Source of the DNA: Pseudonocardia oroxyli
Lineage (GTDB): Bacteria; Actinomycetota; Actinomycetes; Mycobacteriales; Pseudonocardiaceae
Length of the DNA stretch: 64,000 nt
Reading direction: 5' to 3'
Assembly (NCBI RefSeq): GCF_900102195.1
Contig: NZ_FNBE01000008.1
Location: forward strand, 1 to 64,000
The notes under the pieces were generated by a model that saw only the letters and a program-made list of their open reading frames with translations, searched no databases and was not told the origin of the DNA. Both the position numbers and the translations under genes were made by a program. This document shows, one piece after another, positions 35,982-45,283 of the stretch (the stretch's first letter is position 1; every line of letters starts with the position of its first letter).

Positions 35982-36743
35982 GTGGGGACCACACGGGTCG
36001 AATGCGAGTGGATGGAGCTGGTCGCGGCCCTGCTCACCGAGCCGCTGGTCGAGCTGCCGGTCGACCGGGTCGGCCCGCAGCTCCTGGCCACGTTCGAGGC
36101 GGCGGGGGTGAGCTTCAGCGAGCTCGAGCCGCGGGAACCGCTGCGCCACCGGCTGTGGGACGGCGGGCTGGGCGCCTCGGCGCCGGAGCTGCTGCGGTGG
36201 AGCACCCACCGGGCCCGCGCCGAGCACCCGCTGCTGAGCTTCTACCGCGCCACCGGGGTGTGCACCCCGCGCCAGATCGCCGACACCCCGGCCGGTCACC
36301 GGGTCCGCTGGCTGGCCGAGGGCGGGCGGGACCTCGCCGCGGCCTGCTCGGCGGCGCAGCAGCTCGCGATCCCGCTGCGCGCCACCCCCGCGATGAGCCG
36401 CTCCTTCGTGCTCGGCCGGGAGCAGGTGTGGGGGCCGGGCGAGCTCGCGCTCGCCGAGCGGCTGTGGCGGCTGCTGTCCGGCCTGGAGCGGCAGGTCTCC
36501 GCGCTGGCCGCCGTGACCGCGGGCCGGGGTGTCGCGGGTGCCCAGACCCTGCTGACCCCGCGCGAACGGGCGGTCCTGGGGCTGCTCGCGCAGGGCCTGA
36601 CCGCGGGCACCATCGCCCGCAGGCTCGGGATCAGCCCGCGGACGGTGCAGAAACACCTCGAACGCTGCTACCTGAAGCTCGGCGTGAAGGACCGGCTCGC
36701 GGCGGTGCTCCGGGCCCAGACCCTCGGCCTCGTCGACCCGTGA
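35982..36743 (+). CDS. LuxR-type transcriptional regulator, paralogue 1
   Basis: About 253 aa. The C-terminal LuxR helix-turn-helix is LTPRERAVLGLLAQGLTAGT, RRLGISPRTVQKHLERC and KLGVKDRLAAVLRAQ. The N-terminal sensor region is related to the protein at 38375 (WMELVAALLTEPLVELPVDRV against WLEFVADLLREPLTELPVERV), so the two are paralogues flanking fumC. The GTG at 35982 is preferred because homology includes the Trp before the ATG at 36012. There is no receiver domain. Its last codon and stop are part of a 48-bp palindrome. Confidence 0.82.
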   Translation: MGTTRVECEWMELVAALLTEPLVELPVDRVGPQLLATFEAAGVSFSELEPREPLRHRLWDGGLGASAPELLRWSTHRARAEHPLLSFYRATGVCTPRQIADTPAGHRVRWLAEGGRDLAAACSAAQQLAIPLRATPAMSRSFVLGREQVWGPGELALAERLWRLLSGLERQVSALAAVTAGRGVAGAQTLLTPRERAVLGLLAQGLTAGTIARRLGISPRTVQKHLERCYLKLGVKDRLAAVLRAQTLGLVDP

Positions 36744-36783
36744 GCGGCGATGGTCGCCCCGGCGACCATCGCCGCTCACGGGT
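36736..36783. terminator. 48-bp palindrome between LuxR gene and fumC
   Basis: Two perfect 23-nt arms (left arm begins ACCCGTGAGCGGCGATGGTC) with a 2-nt loop. The left arm contains the LuxR stop codon and the right arm ends at the base before the fumC stop. It is related in sequence to the palindrome at 50827-50874. Confidence 0.88.
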
Positions 36784-38190
36784 TCAGCGGCCGCCGTGGG
36801 CCATGTTCAGGACGTCGAGGGCCTCGTCCAGCTGCTGCTCGGTCAGCGCGCCGTTCACCACGTGGCCGCGCTCCAGGACGACGTCACGGATGGTGCGGCG
36901 CTCCTTCAGCGACTGCTTGGCGATGCTCGCCGCCTCCTCGTAGCCGATGTACTTGTTCAGCGGGGTGACGATGCTCGGGCTGGACTCGGCGTACTCGCGG
37001 GTGCGGTCGAGGTCGGCCTCGGTCCCGGCGATCACCTTGTCCGCCAGCAGCCGCGCGGCGTTCGAGAGCAGGCGGGCGGACTCCAGGACGTTGCGCGCCA
37101 TGACCGGCATCATCACGTTCAGCTCGAGGTTGCCCTGGGTCCCGGAGAACGCGACGGTCGCGTCGTTGCCGATCACCTGCGCCGCCACCATCATCGTGGC
37201 CTCGCAGATCACCGGGTTGACCTTGCCGGGCATGATCGACGAGCCGGGCTGCAGGTCGGGCAGGTGGATCTCGGCCAGGCCCGTGCGCGGCCCGGAGGAG
37301 AGCCAGCGCAGGTCGTTGGCGATCTTGTAGAGGGACACGGCCACGGTCCGCAGCGCGCCGGACGCCTCCACCAGCCCGTCGCGCGAGCCCTGCGCCTCGA
37401 TGTGGTCCGGCGCCTCGGTGAGCGAGTCCAGCCCGGTCGCCGCCCGCAGCTCCTCGACGACGCCTGCGCCGAACCCGTCGGGTGCGTTGAGGCCCGTGCC
37501 GACGGCGGTGCCGCCGATGGGGAGCATGCCGAGCCGGGGGAGCACGTCCTGCACCCGGGCGACCCCGTACTCGACCTGGGTGGCCCAGCCGCCCGCCTCC
37601 TGGCCGAGCGTGATCGGCACGGCGTCCATCAGGTGCGTGCGGCCCGCCTTGACGACGTCCGCCCAGTCCGCCGCCCGGGTGCGCAGGGTCCCCGCGAGAT
37701 GCTCCAACGCGGGCACGACGTCCGTCGCGAGCGCCTCGGAGGCCGCCACGTGGATCGTCGTGGGGAACACGTCGTTGCTGGACTGCGACGCGTTCACGTG
37801 GTCGTTCGGGTGCACGTCGGTGCCGGACGCCCGGGTGGCCAGGGTGGCTATCACCTCGTTGGCGTTCATGTTCGAGCTGGTGCCCGACCCGGTCTGGAAG
37901 ACGTCCACGGGGAAGTGCCCGTCGTGGGCGCCCGCCGCGACCTCGTCGGCGGCCGCGGCGATCGCGGCGGCGAGCTTCTCGTCCAGCACCCCGATCCGGC
38001 CGTTCACCCGCGCCGCGGCGCCCTTGACCAGGCCGAGCGCGCGGATCTGGGCGCGCTCCAGGCCCCGCCCCGAGATGGGGAAGTTCTCGACCGCCCGCTG
38101 CGTCTGCGCGCGGTACAACGCGTCGACCGGGACGCGGACCTCGCCCATGGTGTCGTGCTCGATGCGGAACCCGTCACTGGAGTCGCTCAT
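36784..38190 (-). CDS. fumC: Class II fumarate hydratase
   Basis: A 468-aa TCA-cycle enzyme interconverting fumarate and malate. Family signatures: [41 protein letters not shown] and the catalytic loop [12 protein letters not shown]. The length matches FumC. The ATG at 38190 has GGAG 5 nt upstream; an earlier in-frame start would add 5 residues. It is the orthologue of Rv1098c with glpX nearby as in mycobacteria, but here two LuxR paralogues flank it. Confidence 0.95.
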   Translation of the reverse strand: MSDSSDGFRIEHDTMGEVRVPVDALYRAQTQRAVENFPISGRGLERAQIRALGLVKGAAARVNGRIGVLDEKLAAAIAAAADEVAAGAHDGHFPVDVFQTGSGTSSNMNANEVIATLATRASGTDVHPNDHVNASQSSNDVFPTTIHVAASEALATDVVPALEHLAGTLRTRAADWADVVKAGRTHLMDAVPITLGQEAGGWATQVEYGVARVQDVLPRLGMLPIGGTAVGTGLNAPDGFGAGVVEELRAATGLDSLTEAPDHIEAQGSRDGLVEASGALRTVAVSLYKIANDLRWLSSGPRTGLAEIHLPDLQPGSSIMPGKVNPVICEATMMVAAQVIGNDATVAFSGTQGNLELNVMMPVMARNVLESARLLSNAARLLADKVIAGTEADLDRTREYAESSPSIVTPLNKYIGYEEAASIAKQSLKERRTIRDVVLERGHVVNGALTEQQLDEALDVLNMAHGGR

Positions 38191-38302
38191 GTCTCCATCC
38201 TCCACTCAGGGTGCCCTCACCACTGCTCCGCATGGCCGGGATTACACCCGTGGGTGGACCCGATCTTCGGCCAGGCGGACGGTTTCGACGCGCCACGTAC
38301 GC

Positions 38303-38322
38303 GAGCCGCTAACGAGCGGCTC
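38303..38322 (+). promoter_or_regulatory. Small hairpin upstream of LuxR paralogue 2
   Basis: Perfect 8-bp stem GAGCCGCT/AGCGGCTC with loop AACG, about 50 bp before the ATG at 38375 in the 184-bp gap divergent from fumC. Confidence 0.4.
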
Positions 38323-38374
38323 CTGCCGACGAACCATCACGCGCGGTGTCGGGTCGGAGGGGGTCGTGGGCACC

Positions 38375-39154
38375 ATGACGGGGCGAGACGACGGGGACTG
38401 GCTGGAGTTCGTCGCGGACCTGCTCCGCGAGCCGCTGACGGAGCTGCCCGTGGAGCGGGTGTGCGACATGCTGCGGCGCACCTTCGAGAGCGCGGTCGTC
38501 GCGGTCAACGACTTCCAGCCGGACGGGACCGTGCACGGCAGGGTGCTGCCGCTCGACGCGAGCCTCGGGGGCTATCGGGACGACCTGCTGGCCTGGGGGC
38601 CGGCCCACACCCACACCCACCCGATCGTGCAGTTCTGGGGCGCCACCGGGCGGCTCGCGGTCATGCAGACCGCGGACGTGCCGGCGGCCCTGGTCGACCT
38701 GCGGATCTTCGGGGAGGGCGCGGCACTGCTGCGCGACTGCGGCGCGGGGCAGCAGCTGGCCTTCCCGATCGGGCCGGGCGCCGCCCCGCGCACGCTCGTC
38801 GTGGGCAGGCCGCACGTCTACGGGCCCGCACAGATGGCGCTGGCCGAACGGGTCTGGCGGGTGCTCAACGGGCTGGACCGCCAGTACCGGGCGTACGCGA
38901 AGGCGATCCGGACGGCGAGCGCCGACCGCGTCGCGTCCGCCATCGAGCTCACCCCCCGCGAGCGGGGCGTGCTCGCCCTGCTCGCCGAAGGCCACACCGC
39001 CGCCGCGATCGCGCGCCGGCTGGGGATCGCCGAGCGGACCGTGCACAAGCACCTGGAACGCTGCTACGGCAAGCTCGGGGTGGCGGACCGGCTCAGCGCG
39101 GTGCTGCGGGCCCAGCGGCTCGGCCTGGTGGCGGACGGAGAGCTGCCGGGGTGA
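38375..39154 (+). CDS. LuxR-type transcriptional regulator, paralogue 2
   Basis: A 259-aa paralogue of the protein ending at 36743. The DNA-binding domain is LTPRERGVLALLAEGHTAAA, RRLGIAERTVHKHLERC and KLGVADRLSAVLRAQ. The N-terminal region (about 1-180) has a GAF/PAS-like length and a His-rich AHTHTHPIVQFWGATG segment where paralogue 1 has RAEHPLLSFYRATGV. No receiver aspartate is seen. Divergent from fumC, so it may act on the shared gap. Confidence 0.87.
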   Translation: MTGRDDGDWLEFVADLLREPLTELPVERVCDMLRRTFESAVVAVNDFQPDGTVHGRVLPLDASLGGYRDDLLAWGPAHTHTHPIVQFWGATGRLAVMQTADVPAALVDLRIFGEGAALLRDCGAGQQLAFPIGPGAAPRTLVVGRPHVYGPAQMALAERVWRVLNGLDRQYRAYAKAIRTASADRVASAIELTPRERGVLALLAEGHTAAAIARRLGIAERTVHKHLERCYGKLGVADRLSAVLRAQRLGLVADGELPG

Positions 39155-39258
39155 GAAATTGCGCTGTTCGAGACGCTGCATCCCCCGATCGGCGGAACCG
39201 ATGGATACATAAAGTTGTGGATGATCCCAGTCGGGGGATCGGGCCAGGATGAAGACGA

Positions 39259-39340
39259 GCCACCACCCGTGGTGGTGGCACAGGGGCGGGCACCCACGCG
39301 GTGCCTGATCCGGCGCGGGGCAGGGCACGGCCCCGCGCCG
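39259..39340. terminator. Two hairpins between LuxR paralogue 2 and glpX
   Basis: GCCACCACC/GGTGGTGGC around CGT (39259-39279) and CGGCGCGGGG/CCCCGCGCCG around 10 nt (39311-39340). The second lies 12 bp past the glpX stop; the first may serve the plus-strand gene. Confidence 0.75.
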
Positions 39341-39351
39341 GGCTCCACCCC

Positions 39352-40386
39352 CTACGGCAGCGGGCGGTCCTCGGCCTCGTCCTCGTCGGGGCCGAAGTCC
39401 ACCGAGGCGTACTCGCGCAGCTTCGTGAGCCGGTGGTAGCCGTCGATCAGCCGCACCGTGCCGGACTTCGAGCGCATCACGATGGACTGCGTGGTGCAGC
39501 CGCCCGCCCGGTAGTGCACGCCGCGCAGCAGGTCGCCGTCGGTCACCCCGGTCGCGCAGAAGAACACGTTCTCGCCGGTCACGAGCTCGTTCGTGGTGAG
39601 CACCCGGTCCAGGTCGTGGCCCGCGGCGACCGCCTTGCTGCGCTCCTCGTCGTCCTTCGGCCAGAGCCTGCCCTGGATCTCCCCGCCCATGCACTTGAGC
39701 GCCGCGGCGGCGATGATCCCCTCCGGGGTGCCGCCGATGCCCACCAGCATGTCCACGCCGGTGGTCGGCCGCGCCGCGGCGATCGCCCCCGCCACGTCGC
39801 CGTCGGAGATGAACCGGATGCGGGCGCCGGTGGCCCGGACGTCCGCGATCAGCTGCTCGTGCCGGGGCCGGTCGAGGATGGTGACCGTGACGTCCCGGAC
39901 GTCGATCTCCTTGGCCCTGGCCACCGCGCGGATGTTGTCGCCCACCGGCTTGGTGATGTCGATCGAGCCCGCCGCGTCCGGCCCGACCGCGATCTTCTCC
40001 ATGTAGAACACGGCGGACGGGTCGAACATCGCGTCCCGCTCGGCGACCGCGAGGACGGCCAGCGCGTTCGGCATGCCCTTGGCCATCAGGGTGGTGCCGT
40101 CGATCGGGTCGACCGCCACGTCGCACCAGGCGCCCTCGCCGTTGCCGACCTGCTCGCCGTTGAACAGCATGGGCGCCTCGTCCTTCTCGCCCTCGCCGAT
40201 CACGACGACCCCGCGCATCGAGACGGTGCCGATGAGCTGGCGCATCGCGTCGACGGCCGCCCCGTCGCCGCCGTTCTTGTCCCCGCGGCCGACCCAGCGC
40301 CCCGCAGCCATCGCGGCGGCCTCGGTGACTCGCACCAGCTCCATGGCGAGGTTGCGGTCCGGAGCTTCTCGACGACGCTCGGGCAT
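39352..40386 (-). CDS. glpX: Class II fructose-1,6-bisphosphatase
   Basis: A 344-aa GlpX enzyme of gluconeogenesis. Metal- and phosphate-site motifs: [31 protein letters not shown], the lithium-sensitive phosphatase signature [13 protein letters not shown] and [20 protein letters not shown]. The orthologue is Rv1099c, the main FBPase of mycobacteria. AAGGAGG lies 7 nt before the ATG at 40386. Divergent from the DUF4245 gene. Confidence 0.95.
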   Translation of the reverse strand: MPERRREAPDRNLAMELVRVTEAAAMAAGRWVGRGDKNGGDGAAVDAMRQLIGTVSMRGVVVIGEGEKDEAPMLFNGEQVGNGEGAWCDVAVDPIDGTTLMAKGMPNALAVLAVAERDAMFDPSAVFYMEKIAVGPDAAGSIDITKPVGDNIRAVARAKEIDVRDVTVTILDRPRHEQLIADVRATGARIRFISDGDVAGAIAAARPTTGVDMLVGIGGTPEGIIAAAALKCMGGEIQGRLWPKDDEERSKAVAAGHDLDRVLTTNELVTGENVFFCATGVTDGDLLRGVHYRAGGCTTQSIVMRSKSGTVRLIDGYHRLTKLREYASVDFGPDEDEAEDRPLP

Positions 40387-40565
40387 GTGGCCTCCTTGGC
40401 TCGGTTCACTGCTCGCGCCCGCACGTGCCGTGAGGCGGCGGGGGATGAACCGATCCTCGCAGATCACCCACTCCTTCGGGGTGAAGAGCGACGGAGGCCA
40501 TGCGGTCCTTCTCCGTTCGGATGGTCGACTCCGCAGGCTCCTTCTCCGTGAGGGACCATGGACCC

Positions 40566-41162
40566 GTGAGCACCGAGCCGACCCCGCCGAGCAAACCCTC
40601 CCGCGCGCAGCTGCGCGTGCGGGACATGGTGGGGGCGATGGTGTTCCTGGTGGTGATCGCGCTGATCGGGGGCGGGGTGCGGTCCTGCAGCTTCGCGCCC
40701 GCGGGCCCCACGATCGACCCGGCGGCGGGCCCGACCGTCGACGCGCCCGCCCAGCTCGCCGAGTTCGCGAGGGCCTCCGCCTTCCCGCTGCGCGTCCCCA
40801 CCCTGCCCGACGGCTGGCGGGCCAACTCCACCGACCGCGGCCCGGTCGCGGACGGCGGCACGGCGGTCCGGGTGGGCTACCTCGCCCCGAGCGGTCGCTA
40901 CCTGCGCCTCGTGCAGAGCGACGCCGCCGAGGAGGGCCTGGTCCGCACCGAGGCGGGCGGCCCACTGCAGGGCACCGGCGTGGTGCAGGCGGGCGGCCTG
41001 CAGTGGGTCGTCTACCAGGTGGACGGCGGCGAGCCCTTCCGCGTCACCACCTCCCCGGACGGCGTCCGCTGGCTGGTCACCGGCAGCGCGGACGACGCCG
41101 ACTTCCAGACCCTGGCGGACGCGGTCGCCCGCGGCCGGGTGCTCCCCGCCGCCGCGGGCTGA
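40566..41162 (+). CDS. DUF4245 membrane protein (Rv1100-like)
   Basis: A 198-aa protein with a short cytoplasmic N-terminus, one helix ([20 protein letters not shown], about 19-38) and an exported domain of about 155 residues containing the family's [16 protein letters not shown] stretch and [16 protein letters not shown]. Function unknown. The position next to glpX is the same as Rv1100. The GTG at 40566 begins [20 protein letters not shown], typical of this family. Its stop is 7 bp from the end of the convergent hydrolase gene. Confidence 0.85.
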   Translation: MSTEPTPPSKPSRAQLRVRDMVGAMVFLVVIALIGGGVRSCSFAPAGPTIDPAAGPTVDAPAQLAEFARASAFPLRVPTLPDGWRANSTDRGPVADGGTAVRVGYLAPSGRYLRLVQSDAAEEGLVRTEAGGPLQGTGVVQAGGLQWVVYQVDGGEPFRVTTSPDGVRWLVTGSADDADFQTLADAVARGRVLPAAAG

Positions 41163-41169
41163 CCGGCGG

Positions 41170-42222
41170 CTACACGCGCGTCCCGAGCAGCTCGGCGAGG
41201 TGGGCGTCGATCTGCGGCATGTAGGTGGGGGCCACGGCGAACAGGCCGAGGTGGCCCAGCACGTCCTCGACGACCCGCAGCTCCGAGGTCTTGATCTTCT
41301 CCTGCTCGGCGCGGCAGTCCCGCACCGGGAAGAACATGTCCTCGTCGATCGGCATCACGAAGGTGCGTGCGGTGATGCGGCCGAGCGCGGCGTCGAGGTC
41401 GCCGCCGGTGTGCCGGGCCACGTCCCCGCGCTGCCACTTCCACGCCATGCACAGCAGGTCGTTGGGGTCCATCGCGGTGAAGTACGGCTCCAGGAACCCG
41501 GCCAGGAACGCCTCCTTCGAGTCGAAGTCCAGCGCCCGCCACACCTCCTGCTTCCAGAACTCGGTCGAGAAGCCCATGACCGCCCAGATCCCCGCGTGCC
41601 GGGTCAGGCCGTCGACCACCTCGGTGTTCGACGCGTACTCCCCGCCGTTCCAGCCCGGATCGCACGTGATCGTGTCGACCAGCGCCTTCGTGTAGAGGAA
41701 GTCGTGCGGGGTGTTCTGCGCGGTGCCCGCGATCGGCGCGGCGCGCAGCACCTTCTCCGGGAACCGGACGGCCCACTCGTAGGTCTGCTGTGCGCCCATC
41801 GACCCGCCGACGACGAGCTGCAGCGTCTCGATCCCGAAGTGCTCCCGGAGCAGGCGCTCCTGCGCGACGACGTCGTCACCGATCCGGACGCGCGGGAACT
41901 TCGACATGGAGATCTCGTCCGGCGCGTTGTGCGGGGACGTCGACAGCCCGGAGCCGATCTGGTCGATCACCACGATGAAGTACTCGTCGGGGTTCAGCGC
42001 GTGGTCCGGGCCGATGTAGGCGTCCCGCCAGATCTGGTGGGTGCCCGAGTACCAGGTCGTCACCAGGATGGCGTTGTCCTTCGCCTCGTTCAGCGTGCCG
42101 AACGTGGCCACGGCCAGCCGGCAGTCCGGGATCACGCCGCCTTCCTCCAGCTCCAGCCTGCCGATCGACACCAGGTCGTAGTCGCCGTGGAACTCGTGGG
42201 AGTAGAAGGGGTTGTCGATCAT
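41170..42222 (-). CDS. Alpha/beta hydrolase of the homoserine O-acetyltransferase (MetX) family
   Basis: A 350-aa protein. The nucleophile elbow is VVGGSMGAQQTYEWA (Ser in GGSMG), the acid is in MPIDEDMFFPV and the histidine in DVLGHLGLF. The MetX-like fold is clear, including the cap helices, but key acyl-homoserine-binding residues differ from true MetX and the gene is far from metY, so the activity is likely another acyltransferase or hydrolase. The ATG at 42222 has AGGAG 8 nt upstream. It is the last of three minus-strand genes (hydrolase, PucR, this). Confidence 0.85.
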   Translation of the reverse strand: MIDNPFYSHEFHGDYDLVSIGRLELEEGGVIPDCRLAVATFGTLNEAKDNAILVTTWYSGTHQIWRDAYIGPDHALNPDEYFIVVIDQIGSGLSTSPHNAPDEISMSKFPRVRIGDDVVAQERLLREHFGIETLQLVVGGSMGAQQTYEWAVRFPEKVLRAAPIAGTAQNTPHDFLYTKALVDTITCDPGWNGGEYASNTEVVDGLTRHAGIWAVMGFSTEFWKQEVWRALDFDSKEAFLAGFLEPYFTAMDPNDLLCMAWKWQRGDVARHTGGDLDAALGRITARTFVMPIDEDMFFPVRDCRAEQEKIKTSELRVVEDVLGHLGLFAVAPTYMPQIDAHLAELLGTRV

Positions 42223-42250
42223 CGTCGATCTCCTCACCTCGGTGTGGGGC

Positions 42251-42272
42251 CCGAGCCTCCCGTACGGCTCGG
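42251..42272 (-). terminator. Hairpin between PucR-type regulator and MetX-like gene
   Basis: Perfect 7-bp stem CCGAGCC/GGCTCGG with 8-nt loop, extendable by GC pairs with a one-base bulge. Confidence 0.5.
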
Positions 42273-42310
42273 CCCGTGGGAACCGACGGGGCGACGGGGT
42301 TCTCCGCCCG

Positions 42311-43336
42311 TCACCCGCCAGGTGTCGGGAGATCCAGCACCGTGCTGTGCCGCAGCCGCCAGACGAGGTAGGCGATGCCGAGACGGGACCGGCCGATGCC
42401 GTCGAGCGGGTCGAAGCCGAGCGCGGCCGCGACCGCCTCGACGCGCGTGGTCATGGTGCTGTGGTGCACCCCGCCCAGCCGCGCCGCCTGCCGGACCGAG
42501 CCCGCTCTGACCAGCGCGTCGAGCGTGGCGGGCCCCCACGGTTGGGCGGTGATGGCGTCGAGCAGATCCACGTCCGGCAGCACCGCGTCGGCGGGCAGGT
42601 CGGTGAGCAGGCCGATCAGGGCGCCGTAGGAGTCCGCGTCCACCGACGGGGTGTCGGGCGGCGCGCACAGCCGGAGCGCGACGACGGCGGTGCGGAACGA
42701 GCGGTGCAGCTCGTCGACCCCCGCCGCGGGTCCGATCCCCGCCGGGCAGGCGTCCAACCGGGTGCCGCCGGGCACGACGAGTGCGTGCAGCGGCCCGAAG
42801 GGCGTCCCGACGACGTCCTCGGGGCCGGTCGGGTGCCCGCCCCACGTGGCGAAGAGCGGCGCGGCGACCACCCGGTACGTGCCGGTGGCGGCCAGCCCCA
42901 ACCGGCCCGCCGCGGCCCGGCGGTCGTCGACCGGGGCGGCACCGTCGAGCAGGGTCGGCAGGTCACGGCGGTTGTCGAGGCCCTGGCGGGCGCGGCTGTG
43001 CCGGATCCGGACGGCGAGCGCGAGCCGCTCCAGGACGATCGCGTCGTTGGCGTGCGGCTCGCCGGTGCGCTCCAGCCACACCGTGAGCCCGTCCGCGCTC
43101 AGCGAGACACCCCGGCCGCCGCCCGCCACGGGCTCCCCGCCGGGATCGATCCGCAGCGTCCGGGGCGGGTGGTCCTGGCGGAAACCCGCCACGCACCCGG
43201 TCAGCGAGGCCGCGGCGCTGAGCAGGCCGCGGGTGTTCACGTTGCCCACGACCAGCTCGTCGAAGCACGCGATCACGCGCAGGCCCAGGCTCGCGCTCGG
43301 ATCGAGCGCGGCGAGACGGCCCAACAGCTCCTGCAC
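42311..43336 (-). CDS. PucR-type helix-turn-helix regulator
   Basis: A 341-aa regulator. The C-terminus has the PucR/CdaR HTH: ATLDALVRAGSVRQAARLGG, VHHSTMTTRVEAVAAALG and RSRLGIAYLVWRLRHSTVL. The middle resembles the GGDEF-like domain of this family. The GTG at 43336 has GGGGAGG 5 nt upstream and follows a 12-bp palindrome. It sits between two alpha/beta hydrolase genes on the same strand and probably controls one or both. Confidence 0.83.
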   Translation of the reverse strand: MQELLGRLAALDPSASLGLRVIACFDELVVGNVNTRGLLSAAASLTGCVAGFRQDHPPRTLRIDPGGEPVAGGGRGVSLSADGLTVWLERTGEPHANDAIVLERLALAVRIRHSRARQGLDNRRDLPTLLDGAAPVDDRRAAAGRLGLAATGTYRVVAAPLFATWGGHPTGPEDVVGTPFGPLHALVVPGGTRLDACPAGIGPAAGVDELHRSFRTAVVALRLCAPPDTPSVDADSYGALIGLLTDLPADAVLPDVDLLDAITAQPWGPATLDALVRAGSVRQAARLGGVHHSTMTTRVEAVAAALGFDPLDGIGRSRLGIAYLVWRLRHSTVLDLPTPGG

Positions 43337-43349
43337 CGGCGCCTCCCCG

Positions 43350-43361
43350 TGACCCGGGTCA
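43350..43361 (-). promoter_or_regulatory. 12-bp palindrome before the PucR-type gene
   Basis: TGACCCGGGTCA is a perfect palindrome 14 nt upstream of the GTG; a TAGGCT -10 candidate adjoins it. It may be an autoregulatory operator. Confidence 0.4.
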
Positions 43362-43428
43362 TAGCCTAGGCCGTGGTTCCCCTCCGCCACCACCGCTCCC
43401 GCCGTCCAGGCCGCCGGACCGGGGGACG

Positions 43429-44367
43429 CTAGTCCGCCAGCACCTTCTCGATCCACGCGTTGCGGGCGCGGATCATCGCCCGGGCCAGGGCGGTGTGCGG
43501 GGCGAAGATGTCGAAGGCGTGGAACCCGCCTGCCCAGACGTGCAGCTCGGCGTCGCCGCCCGCGCGCCAGAGGGCGTCGGCGTAGGCGATCGTCTCGTCG
43601 CGGAAGATCTCGGCGGCGCCCACGTCGAGGAACGCGGGCGGCAGCCCGCGCAGGTCGGTGGCGCGGGCCGGGGCGGCGTACGGCGAGACGTCCGGTCCGC
43701 CGCGCGCCGCGCCGAGCAGCGCCGACCATCCCGTCTCGTTGCTGACCCGGTCCCACACGCCGACGCCGTCGAACTGGCCGGTGGAGGCGGTGATGCCGCG
43801 GTCGTCGAGCATCGGGTAGTCGAGCAACTGGCCGCAGAGGCGGGGTCCGTCCCGGTCCCGGGCGGCCAGTGCGGCACCCGCCGCCAGGCCGCCGCCGGAG
43901 CTGGCGCCCGCGATCAGCAGCCGGTCCCGGCGGATCTCCGGCAGCCGCGCGGCCCACTCCAGCGCGGCGTAGACGTCCTCGCGCGGCACGGGGTCCGGAT
44001 GTTCGGGGGCGAGCCGGTACTCAACCGTCACGAGCACCACCCCGAACAGCTCCACCCAGGTCAGTGCCTGGTCGAGTCCGGAGAACCGGTCGCCGAACAT
44101 CAGCCCGCCGGAGTGGGCGTAGCAGATCCCGGGGCGCGGCCCGGTCGCGTCGGGGGAGAGGACCGAGACCGTGATCGGGTCGCCGCCGTGCCCGGCCATC
44201 GTCTCGTCCCGCAGCGTGATCCGCCTGCCGCGCAGGGTCTCCGCGATCGGCGCCGAGGCGTACGAGCGCCGCATGAACCCGATCAGTTCGGGCGTGATCG
44301 TCGGCGGGAACACGCCGCCGACGACGGCCAGGCCCGCCCGCAGCTCGGGATCGAAGGCGGGCCGCAC
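43429..44367 (-). CDS. Alpha/beta hydrolase, HSL-like esterase
   Basis: A 312-aa esterase of the hormone-sensitive-lipase group. The oxyanion region reads YAHSGGLMFGD instead of the usual HGGGF. The nucleophile elbow is IAGASSGGGLAAGAAL (Ser in GASSG), the acid lies in FLDVGAAEIFRDE and the histidine in AGGFHAFD. The altered HGGG motif (HSGG) keeps two glycines and may still form the oxyanion hole. No signal peptide. The GTG at 44367 opens the regulator/hydrolase cluster. Confidence 0.87.
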   Translation of the reverse strand: MRPAFDPELRAGLAVVGGVFPPTITPELIGFMRRSYASAPIAETLRGRRITLRDETMAGHGGDPITVSVLSPDATGPRPGICYAHSGGLMFGDRFSGLDQALTWVELFGVVLVTVEYRLAPEHPDPVPREDVYAALEWAARLPEIRRDRLLIAGASSGGGLAAGAALAARDRDGPRLCGQLLDYPMLDDRGITASTGQFDGVGVWDRVSNETGWSALLGAARGGPDVSPYAAPARATDLRGLPPAFLDVGAAEIFRDETIAYADALWRAGGDAELHVWAGGFHAFDIFAPHTALARAMIRARNAWIEKVLAD

Positions 44368-44477
44368 CGGCGGAGACTAACCGAACCGCAGGTCGCGGCT
44401 CAGCGCTGCGGCGACAGGCGCCTGCCGGTCCGGCGGAAGGCCCAGATCGTCAGCGGGGTGCCCCTCGCGATCCGGGC

Positions 44478-45230
44478 CTAGCCGAATCGCGCCATCAGCC
44501 ACCCGCCCAACGGGACGGCGACGCGTGCGGGCAGCTGGTCGACCAGGTGACCGAGCACGGCGTTGACCCGGCCCTCGGTCACCTCCGGACCCGAACCGGA
44601 GAGCGCGCCCAGTGCCCGCCGGGCGACCTGCTCGGCGGTGCGGGTGCCGCGCGGGTTCATGGCCGTGAGCGTGGCTCCGGGGTTGACCGCGACCACCCGC
44701 ACGCCGTGCCCGCGCGTCTCCGCCCACAGGATCCGGCTGAGCGTGAGCACGTACGCCTTCGACGCCGTGTACGCGGCCATGCCGGGCGCCGGGACGTAGG
44801 CGGCCACGCTGGCCAGGTTGATCACGCTGCCGCGGCCGCGGGCGACCATGTCGGGGAGTAGCAGTCCCGTGAGTTCGGTGAGCGCCGAGATGTTGAGGGC
44901 GACCATGGCCTGCAGCTCGGCCGGGTCGCTCTCGACGAAGGGCCCACCCGGCGCCACGCCCGCGTTGTTCACCAGGAGCTCCACCTCGCCGACCTGCTCG
45001 GCGAGCTTCGCCGGCGCGGCGGCGTCGGTCAGGTCGAGGGCGATCGTGCGGGCCGTCCCGCCGCGGGCCTGCACCTCGGCGGCCGCCTCGGTCAGGGCGT
45101 TCTCGTCCCGGCCGACGAGGACGACGTCCGCCCCGTACCCGCCGAGCTCCACGGCGATCGCCCGTCCGATCCCGCCCGACGCCCCCGTGACCAGGGCCGT
45201 CCGTCCGCGCATCTGTGGTGCTGTCGTCAT
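44478..45230 (-). CDS. Short-chain dehydrogenase/reductase
   Basis: A 250-aa SDR. The cofactor loop is TGASGGIGRAIA, then NNAG at about residue 90, catalytic Ser in INLASVAAYVPAPG and Y-x3-K in AAYTASKAYVLT. The acid GRDE after beta 2 suggests NADP. The ATG at 45230 lies 7 nt after the TAGCGT -10 box of a MerR-type promoter, supporting the start and a leaderless transcript. It is divergent from the MerR regulator that probably controls it. Confidence 0.92.
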   Translation of the reverse strand: MTTAPQMRGRTALVTGASGGIGRAIAVELGGYGADVVLVGRDENALTEAAAEVQARGGTARTIALDLTDAAAPAKLAEQVGEVELLVNNAGVAPGGPFVESDPAELQAMVALNISALTELTGLLLPDMVARGRGSVINLASVAAYVPAPGMAAYTASKAYVLTLSRILWAETRGHGVRVVAVNPGATLTAMNPRGTRTAEQVARRALGALSGSGPEVTEGRVNAVLGHLVDQLPARVAVPLGGWLMARFG

Positions 45231-45237
45231 GTCGGCG

Positions 45238-45272
45238 ACGCTAGACCTTGACGCTGACGTGAATGTCAAGGT
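45238..45272 (-). promoter_or_regulatory. MerR-type promoter/operator of the SDR gene
   Basis: On the minus strand -35 TTGACA (45269-45264) and -10 TAGCGT (45243-45238) are 20 bp apart, the overlong spacing MerR-family activators act on. An inverted repeat ACCTTGAC (45245-45252)/GTCAAGGT (45265-45272) with a 12-bp centre fills the spacer. Confidence 0.78.
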
Positions 45273-45283
45273 TTGCTGGTGTG

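Noticed and set aside
42223-42310. SAM or cobalamin riboswitch upstream of the MetX-like gene
   Set aside because: The gap is too short and lacks the conserved core sequences; the visible hairpin looks like a terminator.
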